A stretch of DNA of 64,000 nt from Metaphire vulgaris (GCA_018105865.1 CM030834.1:10499719-10563718); one strand, 5' to 3'; positions 12,120 to 23,682 are shown, numbered from the stretch's first letter. A program made the numbers and translations. Notes: generated by a model not told the origin, from the sequence alone.

Positions 12120-12454
12120 ATACTATGTTTTCTGCAAAAGCCCTTTACAACAACAATGCTGATTCTCCCGACGAACTGAGCTTCTCAAAAGGAGATGTCC
12201 TCGACGTTATCGAGAAAGATGCCAATGGTTGGTGGTTATGTTCCTTCAAGGGCAAGGTTGGAATTGCGCCTGGTAACAGGCTGCAGGCATTGCCTTCAAC
12301 CCCACTTGCCAGGGGCGCAAGCCTTTCCGGTCGGAATTCTCCATCACTGGGTCAGAGTGTGACAAGTGCAGAGAAGCTTCCTACGGGCTCAAGCATTAGT
12401 TCCAGCAAGACATCTGATTTGCAAGCCAGACCAAGCTGGCATTCAAACAGCAAG
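12120..12454 (+). CDS. CAS-family docking protein (p130Cas/NEDD9/EFS-like), SH3 exon
   Basis: CAS proteins are adaptors at focal adhesions: the SH3 domain binds FAK and related polyproline ligands, and the phosphorylated YxxP region recruits Crk. This exon follows a polypyrimidine tract and AG at 12118-12119. It encodes an N-terminal SH3 domain with ALYNN (residues 6-10 counted from the Met at 12125), a D/E-rich LSFSKGD turn, the WW pair (36-37) and GIAPGNRL (46-53), the CAS-specific form of the SH3 end. A Ser/Pro-rich linker follows. The exon ends AAG before GTTTAT at 12455, in phase 0. Two bases before the ACT codon belong to a codon begun in an upstream exon, so the true start is a short exon I could not find. 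Family assignment is firm; which vertebrate member is closest is not decided. Confidence 0.9.
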
Positions 12455-13556
12455 GTTTATTTGTTGCTTCTTTACATCATAACTTGACATAAATGCAGAT
12501 AGCAAACAGCTTACCAAGCACATTATGGTATATATATATTACCTGGTAATTGGATTGATGTTCACAGAGTGCTCTGGAGCAATATGACAATTTTTAAACT
12601 TTGACTCTATAAAATTTTTAGTAGTGCATGGGTGGCAGTCAGTAAGTTTCAATCATTATCAGTATATTTTAAGATATTTTGCCATCTTCTATGGACCTTA
12701 TTGAAACTGTCAAATGAAAATCAGACTTAATTCTTTTAAAATGATAAGTAAGAGAAGCAGAAAGGTCTGACATACAAAAGGATTAATAGACGCACAAGGT
12801 TGTGAGCACAATTTGGGACTGGAACTTTGTTAAAATATTTTATTTGATCTTTTTGCTTTTCTACAGTGCCAGGAAGTTATGACAACAGTAGAAAAATGGA
12901 TGGGGAGGTTCTCCTAGGCTTTAAAGGTTTAGGCCCATCTGTTCCAACTGTTTTTAGGTGACAGGAAAATTTGACTCTAATTTTGCAGCACTTCTGACAA
13001 ACAGATGCAAATTTTACAATTGAGCCTAGTAAATGTTTATATTTGTGCTGCAAAACTGTGCTGTGCAGTTTCGGGGCTAACAGATGCTTTTTCTGGCAAG
13101 TATTTGGGAACTCTATTGGAGTGAAGACTGACCCGTGGCTTAGAGTTAATAATATTCATACTGAGAGAGAATACTGCTTGCTGATTTCGACCAATTGCTT
13201 TTACAAAAAACCAGTCATCATCAGCAGATAAATTTTAGCATTTCCAAGACTGATTGACATTGCTGTTATATCCTTGATTGTGAGACAATTATAGGAATGC
13301 TGGTGAATGTTGAGAACTCATTTGAATCATAGATCTTGTGATTTGCAGTTATAATTATGTCATAAATCAAAATCTAATTATTTTGTACTGGTACAACAGA
13401 TTGTGTCTGTGTCTAAAAATGTTTATGCATTCCTGTGGGGGCTGATTGAAGTAGATATCTGTGACATCTACAGCATAGCAGCTGGCTTTGATTGAAAGTG
13501 CTTTGTTTTGGTTTTTGATTGGTTGGTATAATTTGATTTATTAAATTGAATTGCAG
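12455..13556 (+). other. Intron between the two recognised CAS exons
   Basis: The 1.1-kb intron has a GT start (GTTTAT), a pyrimidine-containing AG end (TTGCAG) and phase 0 on both sides. I see no transposon or coding remnant in it, unlike the introns of the dehydrogenase gene. Confidence 0.8.
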
Positions 13557-16088
13557 GTTGTGGTTCCCAAAAAATATGGAGGCATATATGTTTACGATTC
13601 TTTGAACCAAGGTCATCAGGACTACGACGTACCACCCCCACACCATAACAAACTGAACAGGGAATCTGCAAAGCAAGTGGAACAAACTAGCAGATGTCTT
13701 ACTAGAATATCGGACGCCCTTCAGAGTTACGACGTACCTTCTGCTCTTTGGAACTCAGTACCGATACACAAAAATTCAGATCCAAGCGATAACTATGACA
13801 GGCTGCCTGCCCAAACCAGATATTTGTCTCAAGCTTCAGATTCTTCGATGTCAAAGAGTTCAACAACGGCTGTTTATGACATTCTGCCATCTAATACTAC
13901 TCCTGATTTTGATTCGGATCCGATGTCGTTGTCAAACCGATCTAGTACACTTTCAGTTTTTTCTACTGGTAGCCACTTGTCTACATGCAGTAATCATTCT
14001 AGCTTAAGTGGTAGTATGTTGGCACAGTCAAGCATGGACGGATCATTTCAGGACATCTATGATGTTCCGCCTGGCTCCCGACTGATATGCAGCTCTTCAG
14101 ACACTTCCTCCCAGCTTTATCCTGTACCTGAGCAAGATCCTTCTGTTAAGAGAAGTGAATGCGTTAAGACCCCCATTAAACGTTGCACACAGTCTTCTGT
14201 GGCCAGTCCCAGTGGAAATAAGGAGCTTTCTAGACAATGTTCTGCCGGCCCACCATCTTATCTAAAGCTTCACGCTGATCGTGATTCATATTTGGAAGAT
14301 TATTCTATACCAAGGTGTGGTGTATCCCAAGTTTGTTCTATGCCAGGGAGTGATATGTCCCACGGTTCTGGTGATTCTGGCATTTCAGTGTCTCAAGTTG
14401 AATGCTTCGGTTCGCAGTGTTCGTGTGAGATCTACGACACTCCACGAAAATTTACGGATGATGGACTGCAGGGTGAACGTAAGACTCAAAGTCTGGAAGA
14501 AAATAAAGAAAATACATATGATGTACCAAGGAAATTGAGCCAAATTTCTGATGGAAGAAACATATCAGATGAAAGGGTTGGCATGGATAGCTGTGTGAAC
14601 ATGTCAGCTTCTAGTTCTCATGTGACAGATTCACTGTTTGCATTGCATTCAAACGTTCTTTGTCATGGTTCGAAGGTAGTTGATCTCATCAACAGTGGCT
14701 ATTCAAGAAGTCATCAGCAGGAACTGTCTCAGATAAAACTTGCATGTTTAGCACTTAAAGCAGCTATAAAGGAGGTAATTGAATTTGGGAATTCACTGCT
14801 TTCGCAGATAACCAATCCAAGTTGTAAAGGATTGTCAGACAGGATTTTCCAGCTTCTTGAGAAAGTGCACATCCAGTTTCAGTACCTCAACAGGCACATT
14901 GACAAATTGATTACAACTCTTTGGTCAGTGAAACATGTAGATTGTGGTGGGGGAGAAATATCAGAGCTTGATGATAATCTGAACACGATAGTGATGCTCA
15001 CTGAAACCGTATCTGCACGACTTTTGGCATTCACAAAATTCATTGTGCAAAATTCCTCATCATTTACTGGTGGAATACCAGACATTTCTTCTGATTATGA
15101 CTGTGCAAATTGTGGTGATACTGAAGCATTAAATGATAAATTATCGCTGCCGTTGAATGAAGGAATTTCAAAAACGTGTTCCGATTCCTTGGAAAAGCAG
15201 TCGGTTGTGCAGAATCGACCATTGCCTCCTATTCCATTACTTGACTCGACCCAAGAGGAGAGCAAAAATTCCAAACTCCTGTCATCGAAAGCTTTTGTTC
15301 ACGGACTGAATCACGCTACATCCACCGGTGACACCGGTCTTCAGACAGGCAACTTGACCGAGTGGAATGATGAATGTGATTATGTGTCCATTGCAACTGA
15401 AGCAGAAAAGGAAATGAAAGCTCAAGAAAAACTGCTTGGGCAGCAGACATCTGCTAATTCTATATCAGACTTCAGTTCTGAAGGAACAATTGCTGATGGA
15501 GGAGGAATCACAAAAATCAGTTTTACGATAGAAAACAACTCTAACAAGTTAGAACCAATGAATAAATTTCAAAATATAAATGATTCGCCTAGTTTGACCA
15601 ATTCTTTGTCATGTCGTAATGATGAACAAAAAGTTAAAACTGCTTCTGCAGTTTCTGTTGGTCCGGATCAGCAGCTGATGACATACTACGTGGAACAAAT
15701 TGAAACGAACTTTGCAACGGTTGACACTGCAGTTCGAGAATTTTTTCAGATGATGTTCAATGAACGAGTTACAGCCAAAGAGTTTCTACTGCGCAGTAAG
15801 TTTGTTATTCTTGCTGCCCACAAACTCGTCTACATTGGTGACACGATTACAAGAAATTCCATCAACTCATCGGCGACCACCGAGAGTGGCGTTGCCGAGA
15901 GGGCAAACAGGCTGTGTGACATTCTTAAAGAGACCGTGGCTGCAACAAGAGCATCGGCTCTGAATTTTCCTCAGAATCTAGCACAGCAGAACTTGACTGA
16001 ATGTATGAAAGCAGTTTTGCAAGCTTCGCGTTTGCTTTGTGAAGCCATTCCGTTTAAACTCTTCGTAACTTTCCGTCTTTTTTTATAG
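13557..16088 (+). CDS. CAS-family docking protein, long exon: substrate domain to C-terminus
   Basis: The exon begins after TTGCAG at 13551-13556 in phase 0, matching the SH3 exon, and runs 843 codons to TAG at 16086-16088. From the start: a tyrosine-rich substrate domain with YDVP, YDRLP, YDILP, YPVP, YSIP, YDTP and YDVP sites (exon residues about 23-323), fewer than the roughly 15 of p130Cas. Next is a helical serine-rich region (about 358-512). A Src-binding segment pairs RPLPPIP (about 554) with DYVSI (about 607). The C-terminal FAT-like four-helix domain (about 707-830) includes KFVILAAHKLVYIGDT. Together with the SH3 exon this makes about 953 residues, near the usual CAS length. The last ten or so residues (FKLFVTFRLFL) do not look like a CAS end. 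A GTAACT at about 16063 could be a donor to a further exon. Confidence 0.9.
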   Translation, partial: VVVPKKYGGIYVYDSLNQGHQDYDVPPPHHNKLNRESAKQVEQTSRCLTRISDALQSYDVPSALWNSVPIHKNSDPSDNYDRLPAQTRYLSQASDSSMSKSSTTAVYDILPSNTTPDFDSDPMSLSNRSSTLSVFSTGSHLSTCSNHSSLSGSMLAQSSMDGSFQDIYDVPPGSRLICSSSDTSSQLYPVPEQDPSVKRSECVKTPIKRCTQSSVASPSGNKELSRQCSAGPPSYLKLHADRDSYLEDYSIPRCGVSQVCSMPGSDMSHGSGDSGISVSQVECFGSQCSCEIYDTPRKFTDDGLQGERKTQSLEENKENTYDVPRKLSQISDGRNISDERVGMDSCVNMSASSSHVTDSLFALHSNVLCHGSKVVDLINSGYSRSHQQELSQIKLACLALKAAIKEVIEFGNSLLSQITNPSCKGLSDRIFQLLEKVHIQFQYLNRHIDKLITTLWSVKHVDCGGGEISELDDNLNTIVMLTETVSARLLAFTKFIVQNSSSFTGGIPDISSDYDCANCGDTEALNDKLSLPLNEGISKTCSDSLEKQSVVQNRPLPPIPLLDSTQEESKNSKLLSSKAFVHGLNHATSTGDTGLQTGNLTEWNDECDYVSIATEAEKEMKAQEKLLGQQTSANSISDFSSEGTIADGGGITKISFTIENNSNKLEPMNKFQNINDSPSLTNSLSCRNDEQKVKTASAVSVGPDQQLMTYYVEQIETNFATVDTAVREFFQMMFNERVTAKEFLLRSKFVILAAHKLVYIGDTITRNSINSSATTESGVAERANRLCDILKETVAATRASALNFPQNLAQQNLTECMKAVLQASRLLCEAIPFKLFVTFRLFL

Positions 16089-19000
16089 TTTTCTGCCCCC
16101 CACAAATTGAGCATACGATGAGATATTAGTAATTCTAGTACGTTGATTAGGCATATTTGACAACCTATTGGTATGTTATGCTGCATTTGTCATATTTTTC
16201 ACTAAATCAGTTTTTGCTGTTATTTCAGACATATTTACAGCAAGAACCAAACATATCAAATATTGCATATAATATAGGAAATGGTTAAATATTTTTAGTG
16301 AATTTTGTTAAATGGCTACACAGAATAGGAGAGAAAGGTTTAAATGTTCTGGGTTAATCAATTAAACTTTTTGAGTTATGAAACTATTCAGATATTGCTA
16401 CTTCACTTTAACCAATACTTTCATGCTAATTAAAGTGTTTTTCAGTAGTGTTCATTTGAGCTGAGCAAGGAATGTTGGCCAATGTATTACTACTCAGGAT
16501 TGCTCAGTTAAATGTGATACTTCATGGCCAATGAGTACTAAATATGTCAACATTGTTCTGCCATGACTTTTATTTTTTGAGAAAATAATTATACCGGGTA
16601 ATTAAGTTTTATATTATTTAAGATTTTGTCACAGAAATTAGTACCATATATTATGTATTTAGAAATTTTTGGAATGTAGATTTACAGTCTATATAGAACA
16701 TCAAAAGCTCAGTACTTGTCATCTAATAAATTATATACAATATTGTTTTCAAGTTCTGTAAATGATTATGTAGTAGTAGAAACTGATGGAATCTTTTTAA
16801 AGTTCTTCCATAGTTTTTTAAAGATCAGAAAATATTGCCAAAACTGACTTGCATCAATAGGGTTTTTCAATGTTTACTTCTGTTTTGCTTGACGTTTTAT
16901 CTTGCTTGTTGCTTTCTATGTGGAGTCATTAATATTTTAGACTCTTTACTTATATGAATACGTGTGATTGTTTTGGGATACCGTATGAGGAGAGTTCATG
17001 AAAGGAAATACAAAATCCACGAATATTAAAGTGAATGAACATACATTTGGAACAAGTTAATTCATTCAGGCACGTTGGGTGAGTGATTTAGAATAATGGC
17101 AGTTAGCAGGAAGATACAAATTCAAGAATATCAAATGGGCTCCTGACAATGGAAGGATGAAAAAACTTCGAATAGAAAAACCAATTGGAATCAACATGAA
17201 AATATACAGCACAGTACTATGTGACTCAGAGAAATAAGAATCCAGCATATTGGCATTAGCAATATAGATATGGCAACATTTTAGTATATGTTATATAATA
17301 ATGTTTAAAGCCTTTTCTCCTTCCACTGCAGCCATTCGCCAACCATGAGGGAAGGATAGTGCAGCACTGCAGTGCAGCTCCCAGAAACCTCGTTCAAGTA
17401 CAAATGAGTTTAAATTTGTATTTTCAGATGAGACTGAATTTGATTGCCATTGAGTTTTGCTAGGCTTCAGTAGAGGTGTGTGCAGTGGCGAGAATTTCTT
17501 AAAGGCATGACAGTTTTAAACAAGTATTTCCTGCTTGCTTCTAGATGCATAAATGTTTTTGCTTTTGTGGACAGAATTGTTGTTGCTCTGATCCAGTCTT
17601 TGGGTCTCCATCGTTAGACATTCTGGTTATGATGCTATTTAATGGTGATATTGCTTAACCAAGGGATGTTTAAGCTTTTTAACCTTTCAGCAATCATTGC
17701 ATATTACACTGTATTTATGTTAGTAGCAAAGTAGTAATACAGTTCTGTGGTCTTTAATGAGCTAAGTGCATGCTGTTTACAGTTTACTATTATATTTATG
17801 TCACTAGTTGTTTTACGAAACGCACTTTGTGTTTTGGAAGAAATTTTTGTGTATGATTGTGTTTTGTTGATTATCTAAGGAGTTTTTCCCTGAAAAACAG
17901 GTTTTGCCACTTGTAAAAGTAGACCTTTAAAAATTGTAAAACAGGGAAATGTTCAATGTCTGTAGTGATTTGGTAATAATTATAATGCTTTGTACATCAA
18001 GCGCAATGCTATACAGACCAGGTTAGTGGATTGAAGAAAAAGTGGCCATTAGTGAATGGTGTGCTGGACCATGGATGTTTGTCAGGCTGGCAGTGAGTCT
18101 TGAACTGTAGGTCAGCTGTATTTAGCTGTATTTGCCCAGTCATTTTGCCCATAAATACTGCATACAGTAGTCTTATATATCGCCTTAATCAATGCACGTA
18201 GGTTTTCACTGCATGGTTGACACTATGTGTCTTAGGTAATAGTAGAGTCTGGATTTTGCCCCAATTTATTAGAATTGTATAGGCTGTTTAAAAAATTGTT
18301 TCCGTAGTCATGGTTACTAGGCTACTATAGATCTTACGATCTAGCCTAATTGACAGCTTATAACATGCATCATTACAGTACATTACATTGTTACATGACC
18401 TTCTGAAAGACATAAAAATTCAATTCAGTTTGGACATTGTTCAGCAAAGTCCCCTAGCCTGCTTGTCAGTTGTCAGCCACTGCAGTCTTTGCTAGTCAAA
18501 GTGACAATCTTGGCAAATACAGTACATGATAGTTGAATGGAATGCTTTTTCTGGAGCTCGGATGAATAGAATTTTAAGTGCCACAGTGGCCTGTTAGATC
18601 TCTCAACCAGCTTAAATAGACTTGTCCCCCTTAACCTCGATAAAGAACTCCTCCTTTGGAAACAGTTTTCTGGCTTGGCGAATTTTTGGGCGGATTCTTA
18701 ATTGCTTCACTATGCTTAGATAAAGTCCGGGAAATAAGTCGATGACTTGCAACTTCCTCTTTGCTATGTTTCAAGTGGACCTGTGGGAAGATTTTTTGTT
18801 TTGTTTCGTTATGCTAAGTTAGTTTTAAAATAAGTTAATGGCAACATGAAACAATGGCTAGGATTTCCCCCACATACAATAGCACCTTGAATAGGCCTAC
18901 TACCAGTGAATACTACCATATTCCTGCCATCAGCATTGGGGGAGGATAGAATTTTTTGTAAAGTATACCTACCAATAAATATGTTTAAACTCTAGTGATG

Positions 19001-19322
19001 ACCTTTTTCGCTTGTCTGACTTTTTAGAATGTTAAAGAAGCACAAAACATTGGAGAAAATGATACTATAGGCCTATACCCCTCACTAATTATTGGATGGG
19101 ACCGCCCACCCCGCGGTCCCTCCCCCCGTGATTTACGTACCTACTTACTACTACGAGAAATTTCATCATTCAACTCGTTCCATTTGATCGACTGCATAGT
19201 GCATAGTGATGTGTTAACCATAAGGATTTCAGACGATAAACGCGGTCACAGAATATATCCAGAATGCAATACTGTCAATACCTGGCCCTCAGTGCCCACT
19301 GTTAGGACCCTATAATTACTAC
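16089..19322. other. 3' flank of the CAS-family gene; no further gene seen
   Basis: The sequence is AT-rich without recognisable coding sequence or full-length repeats. The first part is probably 3' untranslated region. One GACCTTTTTTGCTTGTCAG-like motif lies near 18998 and two TAGGCCTA sites at 18892 and 19068. Confidence 0.5.
16725..16730 (+). terminator. Possible polyadenylation signal of the CAS-family gene
   Basis: AATAAA lies about 640 bases after the TAG at 16086-16088, in AT-rich sequence with no other gene nearby. It is the canonical hexamer, but in sequence this AT-rich it could be chance. Confidence 0.3.
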
Positions 19323-19495
19323 CAGTGGCGTAGCCAGGATTTCCGAAAGGGGGATAGAAAAAAAAGTTCGTCGATAACCGCCAAGGGGGTGTCACTCCAA
19401 AAATCGCCTCAAAAAACAAAAATTGCATGGAAATACATCAAAATTTTTTCCCGCCGTCCAAGGGGGGTTTTAACCTCCCCGTGGCTATGCCACTG
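19323..19495. mobile_element. 173-bp MITE, CAGTGGCGTAGCC family
   Basis: The ends are CAGTGGCGTAGCCAGGATT and its near complement GTGGCTATGCCACTG. The flanks are a perfect 8-bp duplication, ATTACTAC (19315-19322, 19496-19503). The interior closely matches the element at 36733-36912. Size and duplication fit a non-autonomous hAT-like element. Confidence 0.9.
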
Positions 19496-20786
19496 ATTAC
19501 TACTACATACCTAGCAACACACATGCAGTTGACCCCGTGCTTAGAAGTTTCCACCTCAACGCCCCCTCTTGCCAAATCCTGGAGTCGTCACTGAATACTG
19601 TAAATATATTATAATAATAATGCAGTGTTGTCTGGCGAGCTGTTCCCAATTATCACGCGAACACAATACGACAAACTAGTGTTATCAGACGTCTGTTTCC
19701 TCCTTTTGGACCTCTGACGTCCAGTGCCCTAGCTTGCATATTGCAGCCAGTGGCGGCTCCAGGATTTGGCAAGTGGGGGGGCCGTTGGGGTGGCAACTTC
19801 TAATCATGGGGGGCCAATCATTTGTTGCTAGGCATGTAGTATTAAGTACAGTAGTGTCATTTCACACTTTTCTTGGGGGCGAGAAAAATTTTTGCCAAAT
19901 TTTAGGCAAATTTTAGGCAATTTGTGCAAATTTTAGGCAATTTGTGCAAATTTTAGGCAATTTTTGCAATTTTGTTTGCAATTTTGGCAATTTTTGGGCA
20001 ATTTTTGACCAATTTTGGCAAATTTGCAATTTTTAAATATTTTTTGGTAAATTTTTATATATAGTATAGTATATATATAGTATATATATAGTATAGGGTC
20101 CAGGGTGGGATTTGATGTGCAAAGCAGTGGGGGGGATGGGCCAAGTGAGCGCCGAAGGCGCAATGGTCGAGGAGCCGAGTGGCGGGTGGGGTCTGGGAGG
20201 GGGCTTGCCCTCCGCAGACGACTAGGGGTCTGGGGGAGCGTCGTGAGCTCCCCTCCGGATTTTTGAGGGCGGAGCCCAGGTCGCCAACGATTTTGGTGCA
20301 TTTTTGTCGTAAAAGAACGTCGCTGGTGACACTTAAATATCATATAGTTGCAGCTTACGTAGCCAATATTATTTATTGTTTTCATTTCATAAAATGGGCC
20401 TATTTGACCGGTGTGCTTTGAATTGGAGGAAATGCTCACATTAACCCATATATGCCTAACTTTTTATTTCCTCACTATATTGAAATATTTAGTCAAATCT
20501 GTGCCCAAGAGCCTGGAACTAACCTATTTTATGAAAAAAATTGACGATTCTCCAAACTATGGCCAGCCAAATGTCGATACTTTATAAAGGATGCCAGGCA
20601 CTCGTGGGTGCATAAATGTCAAACCACAAAGCAATGTGTGGAGGCATTGTATATTTGCAAATTGTTTGATTTTTCTTAAGAACTTCATAGAAATTTGTTT
20701 TAAACAATAATTGCTTCAACTGAATCTGCCAAATTTCATGTGTTAGCCATCAATTAGCACCAGCAATTAGCAATAAGCGGTTAGCA

Positions 20787-21290
20787 TCACTCTCGATGAA
20801 AGTCAATGAAGCAGTCTTTAGAATGTAAGCCATCATTGCACTTCAAGGCAAACAAAATTGGCTTTCTTCATGCAGAGCTGACATATTTTCTGCTTTTCAG
20901 TGTATGAAATCAGATGGTCTTTGCCATCATAACGGACACTCAACTGAACCCTTCTGTCTAGAACCATTAGCTGCCCAATCGGTCCTCTAAGTTGGAGTCT
21001 CTCAGCATAACACTTGCTATAGACTAACAATATCTCGTCTGAAGTACAGATAATAATTGAAGCGACAACTGGCAAGGTGTATATGCAAGTGATCATTTGT
21101 AGATATAATAAGCATTCCGAGTGGCAACATCGACCATCTGGATAAATAGTGGCAACCATCACGTTTTGGACCTGATGGAAAATCTGTAGCAGCCCACATT
21201 CTGGTCCATGCGATCGGTGCCTCCCATGTGCAGATTGTAGGCCTAGCTAGTATTTGATGGCTGCTGGCTGCATAAATTTAATCACCTTCT
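20787..21290 (-). pseudogene. piggyBac transposase C-terminal fragment
   Basis: Read on the minus strand: VIKFMQPAAIKY, then YNLHMGGTDRMDQ with the third catalytic aspartate region, RFSIRSKT, a frameshift, VDVATRNAYYIY, and RYDGKDH. The C-terminal cysteine domain is CQLCMKKANFVC, another shift, then KCNDGLHSKDCFIDFH before a stop at 20787-20789. At 21231-21245 the sequence between IKY and NLHMGG carries a 13-base insertion that includes TAGGCCTA. The upstream part of the transposase is missing. TTAACCCATATATGCC at 20441 looks like the piggyBac 3' end; no matching 5' end was found. Confidence 0.8.
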
Positions 21291-21291
21291 T

Positions 21292-21507
21292 CTAGACTGA
21301 TGAAGTGGGACTCAAACAGGCGCCATCTTCCAACAGATTCTGTTGTGGAAATCTTGATTTTAAGTTGTCTAACAGTACCTGGATAAATTGCAACCGCATC
21401 TGCGTGAACGAGTCTTCATCATGATCAGTGCGTAATATCGGAATTCTTTCAAACTTGCAGGATTCACTTAACTGTTTCTTGACGACAGTCAATGTTATCC
21501 CGTCCAC
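21292..21507 (-). pseudogene. hAT-like transposase fragment
   Basis: The minus-strand frame contains VVKKQLSESCKFERIPI and FIQVLLDNLKSRFPQQNLLED, resembling the segment of hAT-type transposases in which a predicted helix is followed by RFP and an acidic turn. It abuts the piggyBac fragment directly. Another open stretch at 21597-21800 on the same strand may belong to it but is not recognised. Confidence 0.45.
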
Positions 21508-22628
21508 AGCCTTAAGGGCTGCAAGTGAACCAGTTATACCAGCATAGACAAGGTCACATATGACGTACTAATGCACAGAATAGCTAGTCGTCAATATCAT
21601 TGGAACAAATACTCTCCAGTCTCCACATCTTCCTTGTCAGCCATAAGATTTGAAATTTGAAAAAAACTCTCGACACCTTCGCTTACACGCGGTCTTTCTG
21701 TTAATGACGACGCTGGCAGGCACCATGCCACACCAATTATAAAGCGTTCAGAGCTCTGTCGATCCTGTTGTCGCAGTGTCACTTTGACTGCTCTGAACAA
21801 CTACTGGACCAGTGACGGGGATAAAGACATCCCACCCTGGGATGACAAATTGTAAACCAGTGCCTGGGATGTCACAAACCAGTGACGGGGATAATCCCTG
21901 GCATCCCCCCCTACAAATCCCACCCTGATAGGGTCTCAACAGGGGGGCCAGTATCTCAGTAGGGGCACGGGCCCCCTGGCCCCCCCGGTGGAGCCGCCAC
22001 TGATTGCAGCCTTGCAGGTAACTTGCAATAATAAACGGGAGAGAGAGAGAGAGAGAATTTTCACGCAATTCTGTCGTGTGTGGAATGATGACATTTGCAG
22101 TAGTCACCCCCTCTCCTGCCGCCGGTGACATGAATCATTGAATTGCGAGACGCTGGAAATGCCTGGGGCGTAGTGTTGTTGTTGCTGCTGCTGCTGCTGC
22201 TGTGCCATCTTCTGCATGTAGGTCTAAGTTTCTTTTGCGTGCTGCTGCTGCGCTGTGCGAGAGAGCTTTCGATCTGCAAGACCAGAAACTCGGCACTGTA
22301 TTGATCCGGAGTGCCAGTGAATTGACTAGTCGCACGACGACGCCGCCGCCGCGCGTCGGCCGCACTCATCCGATGCACTCACACCGGCGCCATGTAATCG
22401 GCGCAAGATGCCAAGCTACACTAGCCCATCCTCCTCCTCCTCCTCCTCCTCCTCCTCCTCCTCTTCCGCTACGACAGTAATTTTGCCAGTGGAACATCGA
22501 TCGTCGTCAGTCAACAGAGTGGAGTAGAGCGATGGAAAACTTATCGCGCCCTGTCTGACATTATCAAACAACGGTGGTTTAGATATTATAAGTGGGCTTG
22601 TGTGTGCGCGTGTAGGCGCCTAAACTCG

Positions 22629-22635
22629 TATAAAT
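22629..22635 (+). promoter_or_regulatory. Candidate TATA box of the dehydrogenase gene
   Basis: TATAAAT lies 53 bases before the ATG at 22688, inside a GC-rich stretch (about 22330-22980) that contrasts with the AT-rich surroundings. It would place the transcription start near 22660 with a very short leader. Confidence 0.35.
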
Positions 22636-22687
22636 GCTCTGATTCGAACTCGTTTGGCGACGTCAGGTGAAAGGCGGAGGAGACGAC

Positions 22688-23018
22688 ATGTGTTCGGAGA
22701 TGATAGCAGGAGCTCTTCTCGTCCTGTTGGTGTTGCTGACCGCTCGCCTCCTGCTCTGGCGCAGCGGTCGAATGATAGGCGACGTGTCTTCGAAGTCGAT
22801 CCTCGTAACCGGGTGCGACACGGGATTCGGGAAGATGCTCGTCCGACGACTGGACGCCCTCGGATGCCAGGTGTTCGCCGGGTGCATCACGGAGTCCGGC
22901 CAGCTGGACCTCAGGCAGATCAGCTCGGCCAGGGTCAAGGTTCTCGGCATGGATGTCACCGACTCGGACAGCGTTTGTAGAGCCTATGAATACATCAGAA
23001 ACGCCGTTTCCTCTGAAG
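22688..23018 (+). CDS. Short-chain dehydrogenase/reductase (retinol/17-beta-HSD type), exon 1
   Basis: The four exons encode 353 residues of a classical SDR of the SDR9C group (RDH5/RDH16/DHRS9/HSD17B6/BDH1), which oxidise or reduce retinoids, steroids or hydroxybutyrate with NAD(H), usually on the ER or mitochondrial membrane. Exon 1 starts at the first ATG of the frame. It has an N-terminal hydrophobic segment (residues 6-24), a membrane anchor or signal, then the Rossmann dinucleotide motif TGCDTGFG (41-48) and GMDVTD. It ends GAAG before GTAGAA, phase 1. Substrate cannot be told from sequence. The exon is GC-rich. Confidence 0.92.
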
Positions 23019-23056
23019 GTAGAACATACACTTCATAGACGGAGAGTGTTACGATA

Positions 23057-23059
<3 letters not shown>

Positions 23060-23146
<87 letters not shown>

Positions 23147-23191
23147 TAATTTTAGGGTTAAATAATAATTATAATAAGGGTTAGGGTTGAC

Positions 23192-23226
<35 letters not shown>

Positions 23227-23250
23227 TGATGATGATTATAAGGAGGAGGA
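23060..23250. repeat. (AAT)n microsatellite cluster with GAT and GGA tracts
   Basis: Two AAT/TAA arrays (about 23060-23142 and 23193-23222) are separated by TTAGGGTT-like strings and followed by GAT and GGA tracts to about 23282. The cluster lies in intron 1 of the dehydrogenase gene. Confidence 0.95.
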
Positions 23251-23333
23251 GGAGGAGAAGGAGGAGGACGACGACGATGATGATAACAAGGTTTAAAGTG
23301 GTTCAGTAAGATCTGCCCTGTGTGAGAACCACC

Positions 23334-23682
23334 CAGTGTTTATTCTAGCCACATAGACATTGGGGGGGTTTAACATGTTTGTGGGGGACAAGGTTTCTCA
23401 TGTTTGACAAGCAAAAAAGGTCATCCTTATTTATTTTTTCCTTCTCAAAATACCTGACAAGCAAAAACGTTATTGTATTTTTCCCTTTCGAAATGCCTGA
23501 TAAACAGATATAAAGGTCATCCTTATATTTTTTCTCTCCAAGTGCAAAAAAATCCCCCGTCATCAAATTTTTTGGGGAAATTTAACCCCTCAAGCCAAAA
23601 TGTAAAACAAATTGGGGGAAATTTCTAACTTGGGGGGAGGGGAAATTCCCCCGGGCCCAGAGAAGGCCTAGAATAAACACTG
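23334..23682. mobile_element. 349-bp MITE, CAGTGTTTATTCTAG family
   Basis: The ends are CAGTGTTTATTCTAGCC and CCTAGAATAAACACTG. A perfect 8-bp duplication GAACCACC flanks it (23326-23333, 23683-23690). Inside are three motifs of the GACCTTTTTTGCTTGTCAG type in reverse orientation. It is in intron 1 of the dehydrogenase gene and has interrupted an older repeat that is also present at 42130-42330. Confidence 0.92.

Larger units (their letters stand above)
19748..22002 (-). mobile_element. 2.25-kb hAT-like composite element with piggyBac remnant inside
   Basis: The terminal repeats CAGTGGCGGCTCC and GGAGCCGCCACTG are perfect inverted copies. They are flanked by a perfect 8-bp duplication ATTGCAGC (19740-19747, 22003-22010). 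The left interior holds an array of CAAATTTTAGGCAATTT-like units (about 19890-20030) and a GC-rich block with GCGCCGAAGGCGC. On the minus strand are a hAT-like piece at 21292-21507 and a piggyBac piece at 20787-21290. The young-looking ends therefore enclose unrelated decayed transposase fragments. Confidence 0.85.

Noticed and set aside
20179..20439. Frames of 80 to 168 codons inside the 19748-22002 element
   Set aside because: They read through the CAAATTTTAGGC array and GC-rich block; no similarity to a transposase.
22202..22480. Open frames in all phases of the GC-rich region upstream of the dehydrogenase start
   Set aside because: Stop codons are rare in GC-rich DNA; no frame has a recognisable domain.
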